Source: Herbivorax alkaliphila | GTDB lineage: Bacteria > Bacillota > Clostridia > Acetivibrionales > Acetivibrionaceae | Reading direction: 5' to 3' | Length of the DNA stretch: 64,000 bases | Assembly: GCF_030848475.1 (NCBI RefSeq) | Contig: NZ_JAVDDS010000005.1 | Span: 62,001-126,000 of the forward strand | Part shown: in pieces, positions 54,734 through 64,000 of the stretch | How positions within the stretch are numbered: the first letter of the stretch is position 1 | How the letters are laid out: each line of letters opens with the position of its first letter | Notes under the pieces: generated by a model | Database searches by the model: none | What the model was told of the DNA's origin: nothing | Seen by the model: the letters and a program-made list of their open reading frames with translations, nothing else | Position numbers and translations under genes: made by a program

Positions 54734-54744
54734 TAAAAGTTTAT

Positions 54745-55677
54745 TTATTTTGTTTTAATAACATCTTTAACATTTGCAACAATATCCTGGGCTGTAAGTC
54801 CAAACATTTTCATAAGATCTGCTGGTTTACCTGACTTACCAAACTTATCCTGAACTCCAACCATTCTTAAAGGCACAGGACAGTTTTTAACTAAAACTTC
54901 AGCAACTGCACTTCCAAAGCCTCCCATTATATTGTGCTCTTCGCATGTAACAATAGCACCAGTTTCTTTAGCTGCCTTTATTATAATGTCCTTATCTATA
55001 GGCTTTATTGTATGAATGTTAACAAGTCTTGCATTTATTCCTTCATTTTTTAACACTTCAACAGCCTCAACAGCTTCTGAAACCATCATTCCAGTTGCCA
55101 TTATTGTAACGTCAGAACCTTCTTTCATAGTAACACCTTTACCTAATTCAAATTTATAATTATTTTCATCAAACAAAATAGGAGTTGCAAGTCTTGCAAG
55201 CCTTATGTAGAAAGGTCCTTCCGTCTTATGAGCTGCAATAATTGCCTGTCTTGCCTCAACTCCATCAGCTGGACAAAGCACTGTCATATTTGGTATAACC
55301 CTCATTGTAGCAATATCTTCAATACACTGATGAGACGCTCCATCTTCTCCAACAGAAATCCCTGCGTGAGTTGCACCTATTTTAACATTTAATTTAGGGT
55401 AAGCTATTGAATTTCTAACCTGTTCAAAAGCCCTGCCTGAAGCAAACATTGCAAAAGTGCTTGCAAATACTGTTTTGCCACATGATGCAATACCAGCAGC
55501 AACAGACATCATATTAGACTCTGCAATTCCCATATTTATAAATCTTTCAGGATACTCTTTCTTAAATGACTCTGTCTTTGTTGATTTTGAAAGATCCGCA
55601 TCTAAAACCACTATATTCTCATCTGCACCTATTTCTGCTAACGCTTTACCGTAAGCTGCTCTTGTTGCTACTTTCAT
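54745..55677 (-). CDS. Transketolase, C-terminal subunit
   Basis: 310 residues: pyrimidine-binding domain (ATRAAYGKALAEIGADENIV, FINMGIAESNMMSVAAGIAS with the catalytic Glu, HAGISVGEDGASHQCIEDIA) and C-terminal domain (GSDVTIMATGMMVSEAVEAV). It is the second half of a split transketolase, encoded 1 base after the first half. Together they move two-carbon units in the pentose phosphate pathway using thiamine diphosphate. Split forms are common in Clostridia and archaea. Confidence 0.95.
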   Translation of the reverse strand: MKVATRAAYGKALAEIGADENIVVLDADLSKSTKTESFKKEYPERFINMGIAESNMMSVAAGIASCGKTVFASTFAMFASGRAFEQVRNSIAYPKLNVKIGATHAGISVGEDGASHQCIEDIATMRVIPNMTVLCPADGVEARQAIIAAHKTEGPFYIRLARLATPILFDENNYKFELGKGVTMKEGSDVTIMATGMMVSEAVEAVEVLKNEGINARLVNIHTIKPIDKDIIIKAAKETGAIVTCEEHNIMGGFGSAVAEVLVKNCPVPLRMVGVQDKFGKSGKPADLMKMFGLTAQDIVANVKDVIKTK

Positions 55678-55678
55678 A

Positions 55679-56524
55679 TTACTCCACCTCCATTGTTTTC
55701 AAAAGTTCATCTAATTGAGCAATAGCCTCATCTCGCTGCTCATCATTAGGAGGAGCTCCGTGCCAGCCTGCTTCATTTTCCATAAAAGAAACACCTTTTC
55801 CTTTAACAGACTCTGCAACAATCATTGTAGGCTTGCCCTCTGTTTTCTTTCCTTCACTTATAGCTTCTTGTATCTGATTATAATCATGAGCATCAATGGT
55901 AATAACATTCCAACCAAAAGCCTTAAATTTATCTACCACCGGCTCAGGAGACATAACATCTGTGATTTTCCCATCTATTTGAAGTCCGTTGTGATCTAAA
56001 AATGCAATTAAATTGTCAAGCTTATAATGGGCTGCACACATTAACGCTTCCCAAACCTGACCTTCTTGTATTTCTCCATCTCCTAAAAGTGCAAATACAT
56101 TATAATTCTTTTTGTCAAGTTTTCCAGCAAGAGCCATGCCCACTGCAGTTGATATTCCCTGAGCTAATGACCCGGTGGACATATCAACACCTGGTACATT
56201 TCGCATGCTTGGATGTCCTTCAAGAAAACTATCTGCCTGCCTAAACTTCTTTATTTCCTCAACAGCAAAAAATCCTTTTTCTGCCAAAGTTCCATAAAGC
56301 ACTGGAGAACAATGTCCTTTTGATAATACAAACCTGTCCCTGTCTTCCCAATCAGGTTTGTTAGAATCTACACGCATTTCATTAAAATATAGCACAGTAA
56401 GTATATCAGCACTAGAAAGTGAACCGCCTGGATGTCCAGATTTCGCATTATAAACTGCTTCTATTACGTGCTTTCTTATTACTGTGGCCTGTTTTTTAAG
56501 TTCTTTTACTTTTTTATCATCCAT
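55679..56524 (-). CDS. Transketolase, N-terminal subunit (thiamine-diphosphate domain)
   Basis: 281 residues from ATG 56524 (TAGGAG). Contains KSGHPGGSLSSADILTVLYF, DRFVLSKGHCSPVLYGTLAE, the ThDP motif LLGDGEIQEGQVWEALMCAA ending at DHNGLQIDG, and MIVAESVKGKGVSFMENEAG then WHGAPP. It pairs with the C-terminal half downstream. Confidence 0.95.
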   Translation of the reverse strand: MDDKKVKELKKQATVIRKHVIEAVYNAKSGHPGGSLSSADILTVLYFNEMRVDSNKPDWEDRDRFVLSKGHCSPVLYGTLAEKGFFAVEEIKKFRQADSFLEGHPSMRNVPGVDMSTGSLAQGISTAVGMALAGKLDKKNYNVFALLGDGEIQEGQVWEALMCAAHYKLDNLIAFLDHNGLQIDGKITDVMSPEPVVDKFKAFGWNVITIDAHDYNQIQEAISEGKKTEGKPTMIVAESVKGKGVSFMENEAGWHGAPPNDEQRDEAIAQLDELLKTMEVE

Positions 56525-56645
56525 TATAACAACTCCTAGCATTTTTATTACAATAGTATACTACATTAATCAATTTTCGTCTAGTGAAAACTGGAAGGGT
56601 TATTCCAATATAAAACCATGATGTTAATCTTTATCATAAGTAAAC

Positions 56646-57542
56646 TTACTTTTTAAATCCTTCTCCCAGCACCTCTCTTATATCCGTTAAAATTATAAAC
56701 GCTTTTTCGTCTGTATCGTTAACAATTCTTTTAAGTGTCATAAGCTGTCCTCTGTGTACGACACAGAGCAAGACCTGCTTATCGTTTCTTGTATACATCC
56801 CTGTACCTTTTAATGCCGTAACTCCTCTATCCAGCTCTTTCATGATTCTAGGTGCTATTATTTCCGGCATATCCGATATAATAAACAATGCTTTGGCAAA
56901 GCTAACTCCTTCTAAAATAGCATCTATTATCTTTGTACTTATGTATAGTGTAACAATTGCATATAATGCAAGTTGAAAACTTTGAAAAGTAACTGCCGCA
57001 AATAAAATTACACTAAAATCAATAAACAACAACGTCTGTCCTATTGTCAGTGCAGGGGTAAATTGATTCACCATTCTAGCAGCAAGATCTGTACCTCCTG
57101 TAGTAGCTCCCGATCTAAATACCAATCCCAGTCCTATTCCCAAGAGAAGTCCTCCAAACATTGAATATAAAAGGATATCAGGAGAATGATCCCGAATTTC
57201 AGGGGTTAAGAGAAATGTATCCACAAAATACGTTCCGATGGGTTTTGTTACATCTATAATTATAGAAAGAAATATTGTACCAAAAAGAGTTTTTAAAGCA
57301 AACTTTTTTCCAATAAATCGAATTCCCAATATAAATAATGGAATGTTAAACACAAGCATAGTGGCTCCCACCGGAAACCTTTCACCACTTAAATAGTATA
57401 GTACCGTAGCTATTCCACTGACTCCCCCAGGTGCAATTTTATATGGAACTATAAAAATATTAATTCCTGCAGCCGCAACAAATGCCCCTATTATTATCCA
57501 TAAATAGTCCTTCCACTTTTCAAAACTATCCCTGATGCTCAT
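56646..57542 (-). CDS. YitT-family membrane protein (DUF161 plus DUF2179)
   Basis: 298 residues. Five to six helices with INIFIVPYKIAPGGVSGIAT, GERFPVGATMLVFNIPLFIL and FRSGATTGGTDLAARMVNQF in the DUF161 region. A cytosolic C-terminal DUF2179 domain follows (GVTALKGTGMYTRNDKQVLL, VVHRGQLMTLKRIVNDTDEK, AFIILTDIREVLGEGF). The family is widespread in Firmicutes and its transport role is unproven. Confidence 0.92.
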   Translation of the reverse strand: MSIRDSFEKWKDYLWIIIGAFVAAAGINIFIVPYKIAPGGVSGIATVLYYLSGERFPVGATMLVFNIPLFILGIRFIGKKFALKTLFGTIFLSIIIDVTKPIGTYFVDTFLLTPEIRDHSPDILLYSMFGGLLLGIGLGLVFRSGATTGGTDLAARMVNQFTPALTIGQTLLFIDFSVILFAAVTFQSFQLALYAIVTLYISTKIIDAILEGVSFAKALFIISDMPEIIAPRIMKELDRGVTALKGTGMYTRNDKQVLLCVVHRGQLMTLKRIVNDTDEKAFIILTDIREVLGEGFKK

Positions 57543-57651
57543 CTCTTACCTCAAATCAAAATTTTTATTCACTACAATTACCTATATTTATTTGCATTCA
57601 GGTGTTTAGTTATACTATCAATAAAAAAATTTTATTAATAGGTAGAAAATA

Positions 57652-59565
57652 TTAGTTTTTATTTTTTTCAATTTCCTCAGCTAAATCATTAAGGTATGCC
57701 CACCTTTCTATTGCTTCATTAAGTTTTTTCTCAACATCTCCCCTCTTCTCAATTAATTCTTCTAATTTTTTGTAATCACTTGTTGATTCTTCAATTTGAG
57801 AATTAACTTCAGATAATTCCTCTTCAAGCTTTTCAACTACTCCATCTATCTCTTTAAACTCTCTCTTTTCTTTAAATGTAAACTTTAAGGTTCTGTTGTT
57901 GTTGCTGTTATCTGTTTTTTTGTTGTTTTCATCTTTTTTAAGTTTAGAACTCTCATTTTTTTTCTCTATTTCTTTTTGTTGAACTTTTTCAAAATAATCT
58001 GAATAATTGCCTGTATATTTATTAATTACTCCATTTCCTCTAAAGGCAAAAATCTTTTGAGCCACTCTGTCTAAAAAGTATCTGTCATGGGATACAGCTA
58101 TCACAGCCCCTTTAAAATCATCTAAATAGCTCTCTAATATGGTAAGTGTCTGGGTATCTAAGTCATTTGTAGGCTCATCTAGTAATAATACATTAGGAGC
58201 ACCCATTAGAACTTTTAATAAATACAATCTTCTCTTCTCTCCACCTGATAATTTTGAAATTAGAGCCCACTGAAGATGCGGTGGAAATAAAAACCTTTCA
58301 AGCATTTGTGATGCAGTAATTTTTCCATCTCCTGTATCCAAATACTCTGCAACATTTTTTATATATTCTATAACTCTTAAATTTTCATCTAAATCCTCAT
58401 TTTCCTGAGAGAAAAATCCTATCTTAACCGTTTCTCCTACTTCTACATTTCCTATATCAGGCTTTATTTTCCCTGATATAATGTTTAAAAGTGTTGACTT
58501 ACCACTGCCATTAGCACCTACAACACCTATTCTATCATCTTTTAATAAAAGATAATCAAATTGTCCAATAATCTTTTTTTCTCCAAAGCTTTTATGAATA
58601 TTTGAAAGCTCTATTGTTTTTTTGCCCAGCCTAGATTTTCCAGATTTTATTTCAATGCCCTCATAAGATACTGGACTTTCTTCATTCTGAAGCTTTTCAA
58701 ATCTCTCTATACGAGCCTTTTGCTTTGTTGTTCTTGCCTTTACACCTTTTTTTATCCAATGCAATTCTCTTCTGTATAAATTTTGTCTCTTTTTTTCAGA
58801 AGCCTGCTCCATTTCTTCTCTTTCCAATTTAAGCTCTAAAAATTTACTGTAATTGGCTTGATAACTGTAAAGTTTACCATTATGCAGTTCAATAATCCTG
58901 TTTACCACCCTGTCTAAAAAATACCTGTCATGAGTAACCATTATAAGTGCACCTTTAATGCCGTTTAGATGATTTTCAAGCCAATGCACAGCTGTGCTGT
59001 CAACATGGTTTGTAGGTTCATCAAGAATTAAAAGATCTGCTGGGTTTATCAATGCTCCTGCCATAGAAATTCGTTTTCTCTGTCCCCCTGAAAGCTTTCC
59101 TACTTCTGCTTCAAAGTCAACTATACCAAGCTTTGTTAAAATAATTTTTGCCTCATTTTCAAATGTCCAAGCATCTAAAGCATCCATACGCTGCATTACA
59201 GACGTTAAAGCATTTTTTATTTTTTCGTCTTTAGTCTTATTATATTTTGCCATCAAAAGTTCATACTCTCTTATTGCCTGCATTACTGGCGAACTTCCTT
59301 TAAAAATTTGCTCTAAAACAGTATTTTTATCATCAAAAGTCGGATTTTGAGGCAAGTACTCTATGTTTACGCTGCTTCCCTTTTGAATTTTTCCACTATT
59401 AGCATATTCAATACCTGCAATTATTTTCAAAAGAGTTGACTTACCTGTACCATTTATTCCAATCAGCCCTATTTTGTCTCCTTCATTTATTCCAAGAGAT
59501 ATTTCATCAAATAATACCTTTTCACTATAGCTTTTAGACATTTTCTCCAACGTCATTATATTCAT
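57652..59565 (-). CDS. ABC-F ATPase, Uup/EttA-like, with C-terminal coiled coil
   Basis: 637 residues from ATG 59565 (AAAGGAA, eight-base spacing); the frame extends upstream through a copy of element C. Two ABC domains: GINGTGKSTLLKIIAGI / LSGGQRKRISMAGALI / LLILDEPTNHVD and GANGSGKSTLLNIISGK / LSGGEKRRLYLLKVLM / LLLDEPTNDLD, with no membrane spans. The interdomain linker at about 235-310 (REEMEQASEKKRQNLYRREL) is the P-site tRNA-interacting arm. The coiled coil at about 565-637 is the Uup C-terminal DNA/RNA-binding type. It acts on the ribosome and may help with stalls; whether it confers antibiotic resistance is not evident. Confidence 0.92.
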   Translation of the reverse strand: MNIMTLEKMSKSYSEKVLFDEISLGINEGDKIGLIGINGTGKSTLLKIIAGIEYANSGKIQKGSSVNIEYLPQNPTFDDKNTVLEQIFKGSSPVMQAIREYELLMAKYNKTKDEKIKNALTSVMQRMDALDAWTFENEAKIILTKLGIVDFEAEVGKLSGGQRKRISMAGALINPADLLILDEPTNHVDSTAVHWLENHLNGIKGALIMVTHDRYFLDRVVNRIIELHNGKLYSYQANYSKFLELKLEREEMEQASEKKRQNLYRRELHWIKKGVKARTTKQKARIERFEKLQNEESPVSYEGIEIKSGKSRLGKKTIELSNIHKSFGEKKIIGQFDYLLLKDDRIGVVGANGSGKSTLLNIISGKIKPDIGNVEVGETVKIGFFSQENEDLDENLRVIEYIKNVAEYLDTGDGKITASQMLERFLFPPHLQWALISKLSGGEKRRLYLLKVLMGAPNVLLLDEPTNDLDTQTLTILESYLDDFKGAVIAVSHDRYFLDRVAQKIFAFRGNGVINKYTGNYSDYFEKVQQKEIEKKNESSKLKKDENNKKTDNSNNNRTLKFTFKEKREFKEIDGVVEKLEEELSEVNSQIEESTSDYKKLEELIEKRGDVEKKLNEAIERWAYLNDLAEEIEKNKN

Positions 59566-59593
59566 AAAACCAGTTCCTTTCTTCCACAAAACC

Positions 59594-59618
59594 AGACAAG
59601 GGGACGGTTCTCTTGTCT
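59594..59618. repeat. Element C, single unit
   Basis: AGACAAGGGGACGGTTCTCT followed by TGTCT. It has the same core as the inverted pair at 50123-50187 and its own AGACAAG/CTTGTCT stem. It sits immediately before the ABC-F gene SD. Confidence 0.85.
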
Positions 59619-60032
59619 TAATTGTTGATAGCTGTTCTCTCATCATTAATGATACTCAATTTAACCACAAATATCAAACTGACTCAAAAAAAACCGCCCC
59701 TTTTTAGTAAATTCTGAAAGCCACCTGAAATTTACTGAAAAAAGCAGCAGTTTATCTCTTCTATGATTTACAAACACGTCTATTGAAATGGTACGAATCC
59801 ATTATTAATAGATGTGATAGAAATCGTCAATACATCAGCATTATCTTAAGGGTTTTTGTAAATTTAAACTTACACTCTCATCAGTTTAAGAGATGATTTC
59901 GTAAGTTTAAAAAAACATTATATGTTTACTATTATATTAGTTATAAAAATTAAAGTCACTGCCTGATTTTATAATTCTTTTTGCATATAAAGAGACTTTT
60001 GTATATATATTGTTAAAAAAGACAAAAAAACA

Positions 60033-60076
60033 CCCCGTGCATTCCAAAGAAGAGAAGGGAGAATGTCACGGGATTT
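60033..60076 (-). terminator. Orphan terminator hairpin, minus strand
   Basis: On the minus strand CCCGTGACATTC pairs with GAATGCACGGG (one bulge), then TGTTTTTTT follows. No annotated minus-strand gene precedes it, so it implies an unannotated transcript starting between about 60100 and 60360. Confidence 0.55.
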
Positions 60077-60366
60077 AGGGGAGTAACTTTTTAAATTACT
60101 ATAGCCAACTATATAATAAAAATTCTTAAAATAAAAGCTTAATTCAATACTTCTTAAAATTCGACAAAAAATATTAATAAACGCAACAGGGTGAAAAATT
60201 TTTCATCTAATGTTTTATCACTATTAAATTTATTAATATCCCTTGTAAAAATTCATACTAGATTTATTGATTCAAGAATTTTAAAAATATCTGTTTATCA
60301 TTATCTAAACTTGTAGTAAAATTGTACCTGAGTTAAAAAATAATTAGATAAGAGGTAATAAGACTT

Positions 60367-61884
60367 ATGGAGAAACTAACCTTGCAAAAGTTAGAAAGTA
60401 CACTTTGGAAAGCTGCTGATATTTTACGTGGAAACTTAAGTGCAGCAGAGTATAAAGACTATACATTTGGTCTTTTATTTTTAAAGAGAATGAATGACCA
60501 ATTTGAATATGAGAAAATTTCTAAGAAGAATGAATTTAAAGAACAGGGAATGGACGAAAAAGAAATAGAGACAATTTTAGAAGATCCAACTATGTATGAG
60601 ACTTTTTTTGTTCCCTCAAGTGCAAGATGGCATAAATTAAAGAATTTAAACCTTAATATTGGACCTGAATTGGACAAGGCTTTTAAAGGAATAGAAGATG
60701 AATCTAAAAATTCTGAACTTGTAGGGGTTTTAACTACAGCAAACTATAATGATAAAGAGAGAGTTCCTGACAAGAAACTGTCTCAATTATTACTGCTGTT
60801 TGATTCAATAAAATTAGATGATAACAATCTTGAAAGTCATGATGTACTCGGAGATGCCTATCAGTATTTAATAAAAAAGTTTGCTGATGAAGGTGGGAAA
60901 AAAGGCGGGGAATTTTATACACCATCAGAAGTTGTTGCCGTCTTGGTAAACATTTTAAAGCCCCAAGAAGGTGATAGAATATATGATCCAACTGTAGGAA
61001 GTGCAGGTATGTTAATTAAAAGTATTCAATACATAAAAGATCATGGAGGCAACTGGAAAAACACTTCCCTATATGGTCAAGAAATTAACCTTTCTACCTG
61101 GGCTATTGCAAAAATGAATTTACTATTTCACGATACAAAGGGAACAGATATTCAAAAAGGTGATACAATAAGAGAACCAATGCATCGTGAAGGCGGAGTG
61201 TTAAAGACTTTTGACAAGGTACTTGCAAATCCTCCTTTTTCCTTGGACAACTGGGGACATGAAGAGGCACAAGCAGATTCATATCACAGGTTTTTATATG
61301 GAATACCTCCAAAATCTTATGGAGACTTGGCATTTGTATGCCACATGGTTGCAAGTCTTAACAGTAAAGGTAAAATGGGAACAGTGGTGCCACACGGAGT
61401 TCTCTTTAGAGGTGGCGGTGAAGGAAAAATCAGAAAAGGATTATTAAAGGATGACCTAATAGAAGCAGTTATTGGACTTCCTGCTAATTTGTTTTATGGT
61501 ACAGGAATTCCAGCAGCACTTCTTATTATAAATAAGAATAAGCCTTTAGAGAGAAAGGGAAAGGTGCTTTTTATTGATGCAAGTGCTGGTTTTGTGAAAA
61601 ACGGCAATAAGAATAAGCTTCGTGATGAGAATATAGATAATATTGTGAAGGCGTTTGATGAATATAAAGATGTGGATAAATATGCATCGGTAGTTGATTT
61701 AGATGCTATTAAGGATAATGACTATAATTTAAATATCAGCAGGTATGTTGATACAACAGAGGAAGAGGAAGAAATTGATATAGAGTTGGTTTTGCAAGAT
61801 ATTAGGGATATAAAGATGGATATAACAGATACTGAAGAGAAGTTGAACGAGTATTTACAAGACTTGGATTATGAGATTATTTAG
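60367..61884 (+). CDS. hsdM: Type I restriction-modification system, methyltransferase subunit
   Basis: 505 residues. N-terminal helical HsdM_N domain ([40 protein letters not shown]). N6-adenine methylase core with motif [24 protein letters not shown]-binding [20 protein letters not shown], catalytic NPPF in [16 protein letters not shown], and [20 protein letters not shown]. With HsdS it methylates adenines in a bipartite site and with HsdR it cuts unmodified DNA. SD AAGAGGTAA. First gene of the hsdM-S-R operon. Confidence 0.97.
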   Translation: MEKLTLQKLESTLWKAADILRGNLSAAEYKDYTFGLLFLKRMNDQFEYEKISKKNEFKEQGMDEKEIETILEDPTMYETFFVPSSARWHKLKNLNLNIGPELDKAFKGIEDESKNSELVGVLTTANYNDKERVPDKKLSQLLLLFDSIKLDDNNLESHDVLGDAYQYLIKKFADEGGKKGGEFYTPSEVVAVLVNILKPQEGDRIYDPTVGSAGMLIKSIQYIKDHGGNWKNTSLYGQEINLSTWAIAKMNLLFHDTKGTDIQKGDTIREPMHREGGVLKTFDKVLANPPFSLDNWGHEEAQADSYHRFLYGIPPKSYGDLAFVCHMVASLNSKGKMGTVVPHGVLFRGGGEGKIRKGLLKDDLIEAVIGLPANLFYGTGIPAALLIINKNKPLERKGKVLFIDASAGFVKNGNKNKLRDENIDNIVKAFDEYKDVDKYASVVDLDAIKDNDYNLNISRYVDTTEEEEEIDIELVLQDIRDIKMDITDTEEKLNEYLQDLDYEII

Positions 61885-61902
61885 GGGGCAGGTGAAAAGG
61901 AC

Positions 61903-63162
61903 ATGAAAAAAGGATATAAGCAAACAGAGTTGGGAGAAATTCCAGTTGACTGGGAAGTTAGGAAGCTAATTAATACAGTTAACAAAAGTGATAAATACTC
62001 TTTTATAGGTGGACCTTTTGGATCAAACTTGAAGTCAAGTGATTATACCTTCAAAGGTATTAGAGTGATTCAATTGCAAAATATAGGAGAGGGAAAATTT
62101 AATTATGATTATACCATATATACATCAAAAGAAAAAGCAGATGAGTTAATCGGAAGCAATATATTTCCAGGAGATATTATAATTGCAAAGATGGCAGAAC
62201 CAGTTGCTCGAGCTTGTAAAATACCTAATATTGAAGAAAGATTTTTAATGTGTTCTGATGGAATACGTCTATCAGTTGATAAAAATAAATATGAAACTGA
62301 TTATATAATTTATTCAATCAATAGCAAATACTTTAGAAAACAAGCTATATCCTGTTGTACTGGAACAACAAGATTAAGAATAGGTTTAGTTGAATTAAGA
62401 AAATTATTAATCTTTATACCCCCACTAAAAGAACAACAAAAAATAGCAGATATACTATCTACTGTAGATGAGCAAATAGAACAAACAGATGCTTTGATTG
62501 AAAAGACAAAAATATTGAAAAAGGGATTAATGCAGAAGTTACTAACAAAAGGAATCGGGCATACAGAATTTAAAAAAACAGAAATAGGAGAGATACCTTT
62601 AGAGTGGGAAGTGAGAAGGTTGGGAGAGGTTTCAGAAATAGTAATGGGACAATCACCTTTATCTTCTTCATATAATGATAAAGGAGAGGGTATACCATTT
62701 TTTCAGGGTAAAACAGAATTTGGTGCTTTGAATCCAGTAGTTAAAAAATGGTGTTCCAAACCTACTAAAATATCAAATCCCAAAGATATATTAATTTCTG
62801 TTAGGGCACCTGTTGGAGATGTCAATATAAATAATGTTAAAGCGTGTATTGGAAGAGGACTTGCAGCAATTAGAGAAAATAATATTATAAAATATAAATA
62901 TATTTTTTATTTGCTACTAAGTAGAAAATTACTATTTGAAAAGTACTGCCAAGGAAGCACATTTACTGCAATTAGAACTAAAGATTTAAAAGAGCTTAAA
63001 ATACCTCTACCTAAAATTGAAGAACAATGTGAAATTTCAGATATTCTATACACTATTGACACAAAAATAGAACAATGTGAAGCAAAAAAAGAAAAACTCC
63101 AGACCTTAAAAAAGGGACTTATGCAAAAATTACTTACAGGTAAAATAAGAGTAAAAGTTTAG
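61903..63162 (+). CDS. hsdS: Type I restriction-modification system, specificity subunit
   Basis: 419 residues with two target-recognition domains and the expected internal duplication. ELGEIPVDWEVRKL (about 8-21) is repeated as EIGEIPLEWEVRRLG (about 228-242), and TKILKKGLMQKLLTKGIGHT as LQTLKKGLMQKLLTGKIRVK. TRD1 covers about 22-185 and TRD2 about 243-375, joined by coiled-coil conserved regions (EQQKIADILSTVDEQIEQTD, EQCEISDILYTIDTKIEQCE). Each TRD reads one half of the DNA target; the sequence recognised cannot be told. It starts 19 bases after hsdM. Confidence 0.96.
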   Translation: MKKGYKQTELGEIPVDWEVRKLINTVNKSDKYSFIGGPFGSNLKSSDYTFKGIRVIQLQNIGEGKFNYDYTIYTSKEKADELIGSNIFPGDIIIAKMAEPVARACKIPNIEERFLMCSDGIRLSVDKNKYETDYIIYSINSKYFRKQAISCCTGTTRLRIGLVELRKLLIFIPPLKEQQKIADILSTVDEQIEQTDALIEKTKILKKGLMQKLLTKGIGHTEFKKTEIGEIPLEWEVRRLGEVSEIVMGQSPLSSSYNDKGEGIPFFQGKTEFGALNPVVKKWCSKPTKISNPKDILISVRAPVGDVNINNVKACIGRGLAAIRENNIIKYKYIFYLLLSRKLLFEKYCQGSTFTAIRTKDLKELKIPLPKIEEQCEISDILYTIDTKIEQCEAKKEKLQTLKKGLMQKLLTGKIRVKV

Positions 63163-63238
63163 AGATTGAATAATATTGACAATGCTATTTTGCGGTGATA
63201 TATTGAAAATAGATTAGATAATTTAGGGGGCATACAGC

Positions 63239-64000
63239 ATGACTCATCTTGGCAATGAAGAAACGCTTGTGGAACTACCAGCAATACATTATTTGCAAGA
63301 AAGATTGGGTTATCAGTTTATACATGGAAATCAGCTTACTCCCCAAAAAGGAGAACGGGATTCTGACACAGAAGTAATTTTAGTTAGAAGACTTGAAAAG
63401 GCTTTAAAAAAACTCAATCCATGGATGAATATAGACAGTGTCAATAATGCAATTAAGTATCTTACTAGGCCTGAAAATCTAGGTGCTACAATTCTTGAAA
63501 TTAATGAAAAGATTTATGATGCAGTTGTAAACTTGAATTATTCCATAGAACAAAGTGCTTATGGCAGTCGCAAACGTAAATTTCACACAGTAAAATTTAT
63601 TGACTGGGATGATATATATAATAATGAGTTTATTGTTACAAGACAGTTTATTGTTAAGGGACAGAGCGAGAAAATTATTCCTGACATTGTTATATTTGTA
63701 AATGGTATTCCTGTAGTTGTGCTGGAATGTAAATCTCCTTTTTTAGAAAAAAATAAAAATGAAAACACAGGTAAAACCGAAGCATATGAGCAGCTTAGAA
63801 GGTATATGGATTTAAGAGAATCTAACATGGTTGAAGGTGCAAAAAGGCTTTTTTACACCAACTTTTTTACCTGTATTTTAAATAAATATCATGGATATAT
63901 TGGCACAATAAGTTCTCATTATGGACATTATTTAGAGTGGAAAGATCCATATCCCTTTTTAAAAAATCAAATAGAAAATGTAGACAACAACGGTCAAAAC
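63239..64000 (+). CDS. hsdR: Type I restriction endonuclease subunit, N-terminal part (cut by window edge)
   Basis: Starts ATG 63239 (GGGGG, eight-base spacing) and is open to base 64000: 254 residues seen of a protein normally about 1000. The HSDR_N nuclease domain shows the PD-(D/E)xK pattern: IIPDIVIFVNGIPVVVLECK with Asp and Glu-x-Lys. THLGNEETLVELPAIHYLQE at the start and TEAYEQLRRYMDLRES afterwards are also typical. The helicase motor domains lie outside the window. It completes a type I operon in the order M-S-R. Confidence 0.96.
   Translation, partial: MTHLGNEETLVELPAIHYLQERLGYQFIHGNQLTPQKGERDSDTEVILVRRLEKALKKLNPWMNIDSVNNAIKYLTRPENLGATILEINEKIYDAVVNLNYSIEQSAYGSRKRKFHTVKFIDWDDIYNNEFIVTRQFIVKGQSEKIIPDIVIFVNGIPVVVLECKSPFLEKNKNENTGKTEAYEQLRRYMDLRESNMVEGAKRLFYTNFFTCILNKYHGYIGTISSHYGHYLEWKDPYPFLKNQIENVDNNGQN

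Larger units (their letters stand above)
59566..60366. other. Long non-coding region between ABC-F and hsdM with several hairpins
   Basis: 801 bases, no gene seen. Structures: element C unit (59594-59618); AGTAAATT/AATTTACT (about 59707-59738); AAACTTAC/GTAAGTTT with an inner TCATC/GATGA stem (about 59867-59915); and CCCGTGCATTC/GAATGTCACGGG at about 60033-60076, followed on the minus strand by TTTTTTT. The last is a good minus-strand terminator, yet no gene lies upstream of it on that strand. This would fit a small RNA or an attenuated ABC-F leader. The hsdM promoter should be near 60300-60330. Confidence 0.55.

Noticed and set aside
59566-59646. N-terminal extension of the ABC-F protein
   Set aside because: It is encoded across an element C unit; ATG 59565 matches the family start and has an SD.
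1-64000. CRISPR array or rRNA genes
   Set aside because: No regularly spaced repeats with unique spacers and no rRNA-like sequence were seen.

Overview
The window is AT-rich DNA from a spore-forming Gram-positive bacterium of the class Clostridia. Supporting signs are strong Shine-Dalgarno sequences with frequent TTG/GTG starts, a small acid-soluble spore protein, a murein-hydrolase block (ftsE-ftsX-M23-ctp) and a split transketolase. A dockerin-bearing secreted protein, an S-layer-anchored CBM protein and an 811-residue GH94 cellobiose phosphorylase very like that of Clostridium thermocellum suggest a cellulosome-forming cellulolytic clostridium (Acetivibrio/Hungateiclostridium-like). The genus-level call is inference.

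Layout. (1) 1-12.3 kb, minus strand: a phage-tail-like contractile injection system (CIS). In transcription order it runs: candidate cargo protein, regulatory gap, sheath, tube, tail-assembly protein, DUF6760-like protein, second tube-like protein, a 1112-residue Asn/Lys-rich protein, LysM tube/baseplate protein, gpD-like hub, gpV-like spike, gp25-like wedge, and the start of a baseplate-J-like protein cut by the window edge. There are no capsid, terminase, integrase or lysis genes, so it looks like an extracellular or cytoplasmic CIS and not a prophage. (2) 12.5-15.6 kb: ydbS/ydbT-type PH-domain membrane proteins and a dockerin zinc peptidase, separated by a perfect 66-bp palindrome. (3) 15.9-24.6 kb: an orphan GAF histidine kinase, an oligopeptide ABC transporter, a HEAT-like protein and a REC-GGDEF protein. 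(4) 24.8-29 kb: a zinc-ribbon protein, five tRNAs (Val-Asp-Phe-Gly-Cys), hslO, a cold-shock protein, a methyltransferase and a SASP. (5) 29.1-36 kb: ctp, M23 hydrolase, ftsX, ftsE, a PucR/CdaR-like regulator and a MsmK/UgpC-type ATPase. (6) 36.2-44.5 kb, plus strand: argC-argB-PilZ-argD-argF with two near-identical promoter/ARG-box modules, a GNAT enzyme and a two-component system. (7) 44.5-52.6 kb: a degenerate alpha/beta hydrolase, the SLH-CBM surface protein, a rhomboid-like membrane protein and cellobiose phosphorylase. (8) 52.9-59.6 kb: a TPR protein, split transketolase, a YitT protein and an ABC-F ATPase. (9) 60.4 kb to the end: type I restriction-modification genes hsdM, hsdS and partial hsdR.

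Four families of short dispersed repeats sit in intergenic gaps, together with several perfect or near-perfect palindromes. The strongest candidates for something undescribed are the CIS locus and its intergenic signals. That locus has two adjacent genes whose SD-matched start codons read ATA, a giant low-complexity component with a charged C-terminal tail, a candidate cargo carrying an AGN-type motif, and a tandem-repeat/palindrome control region.
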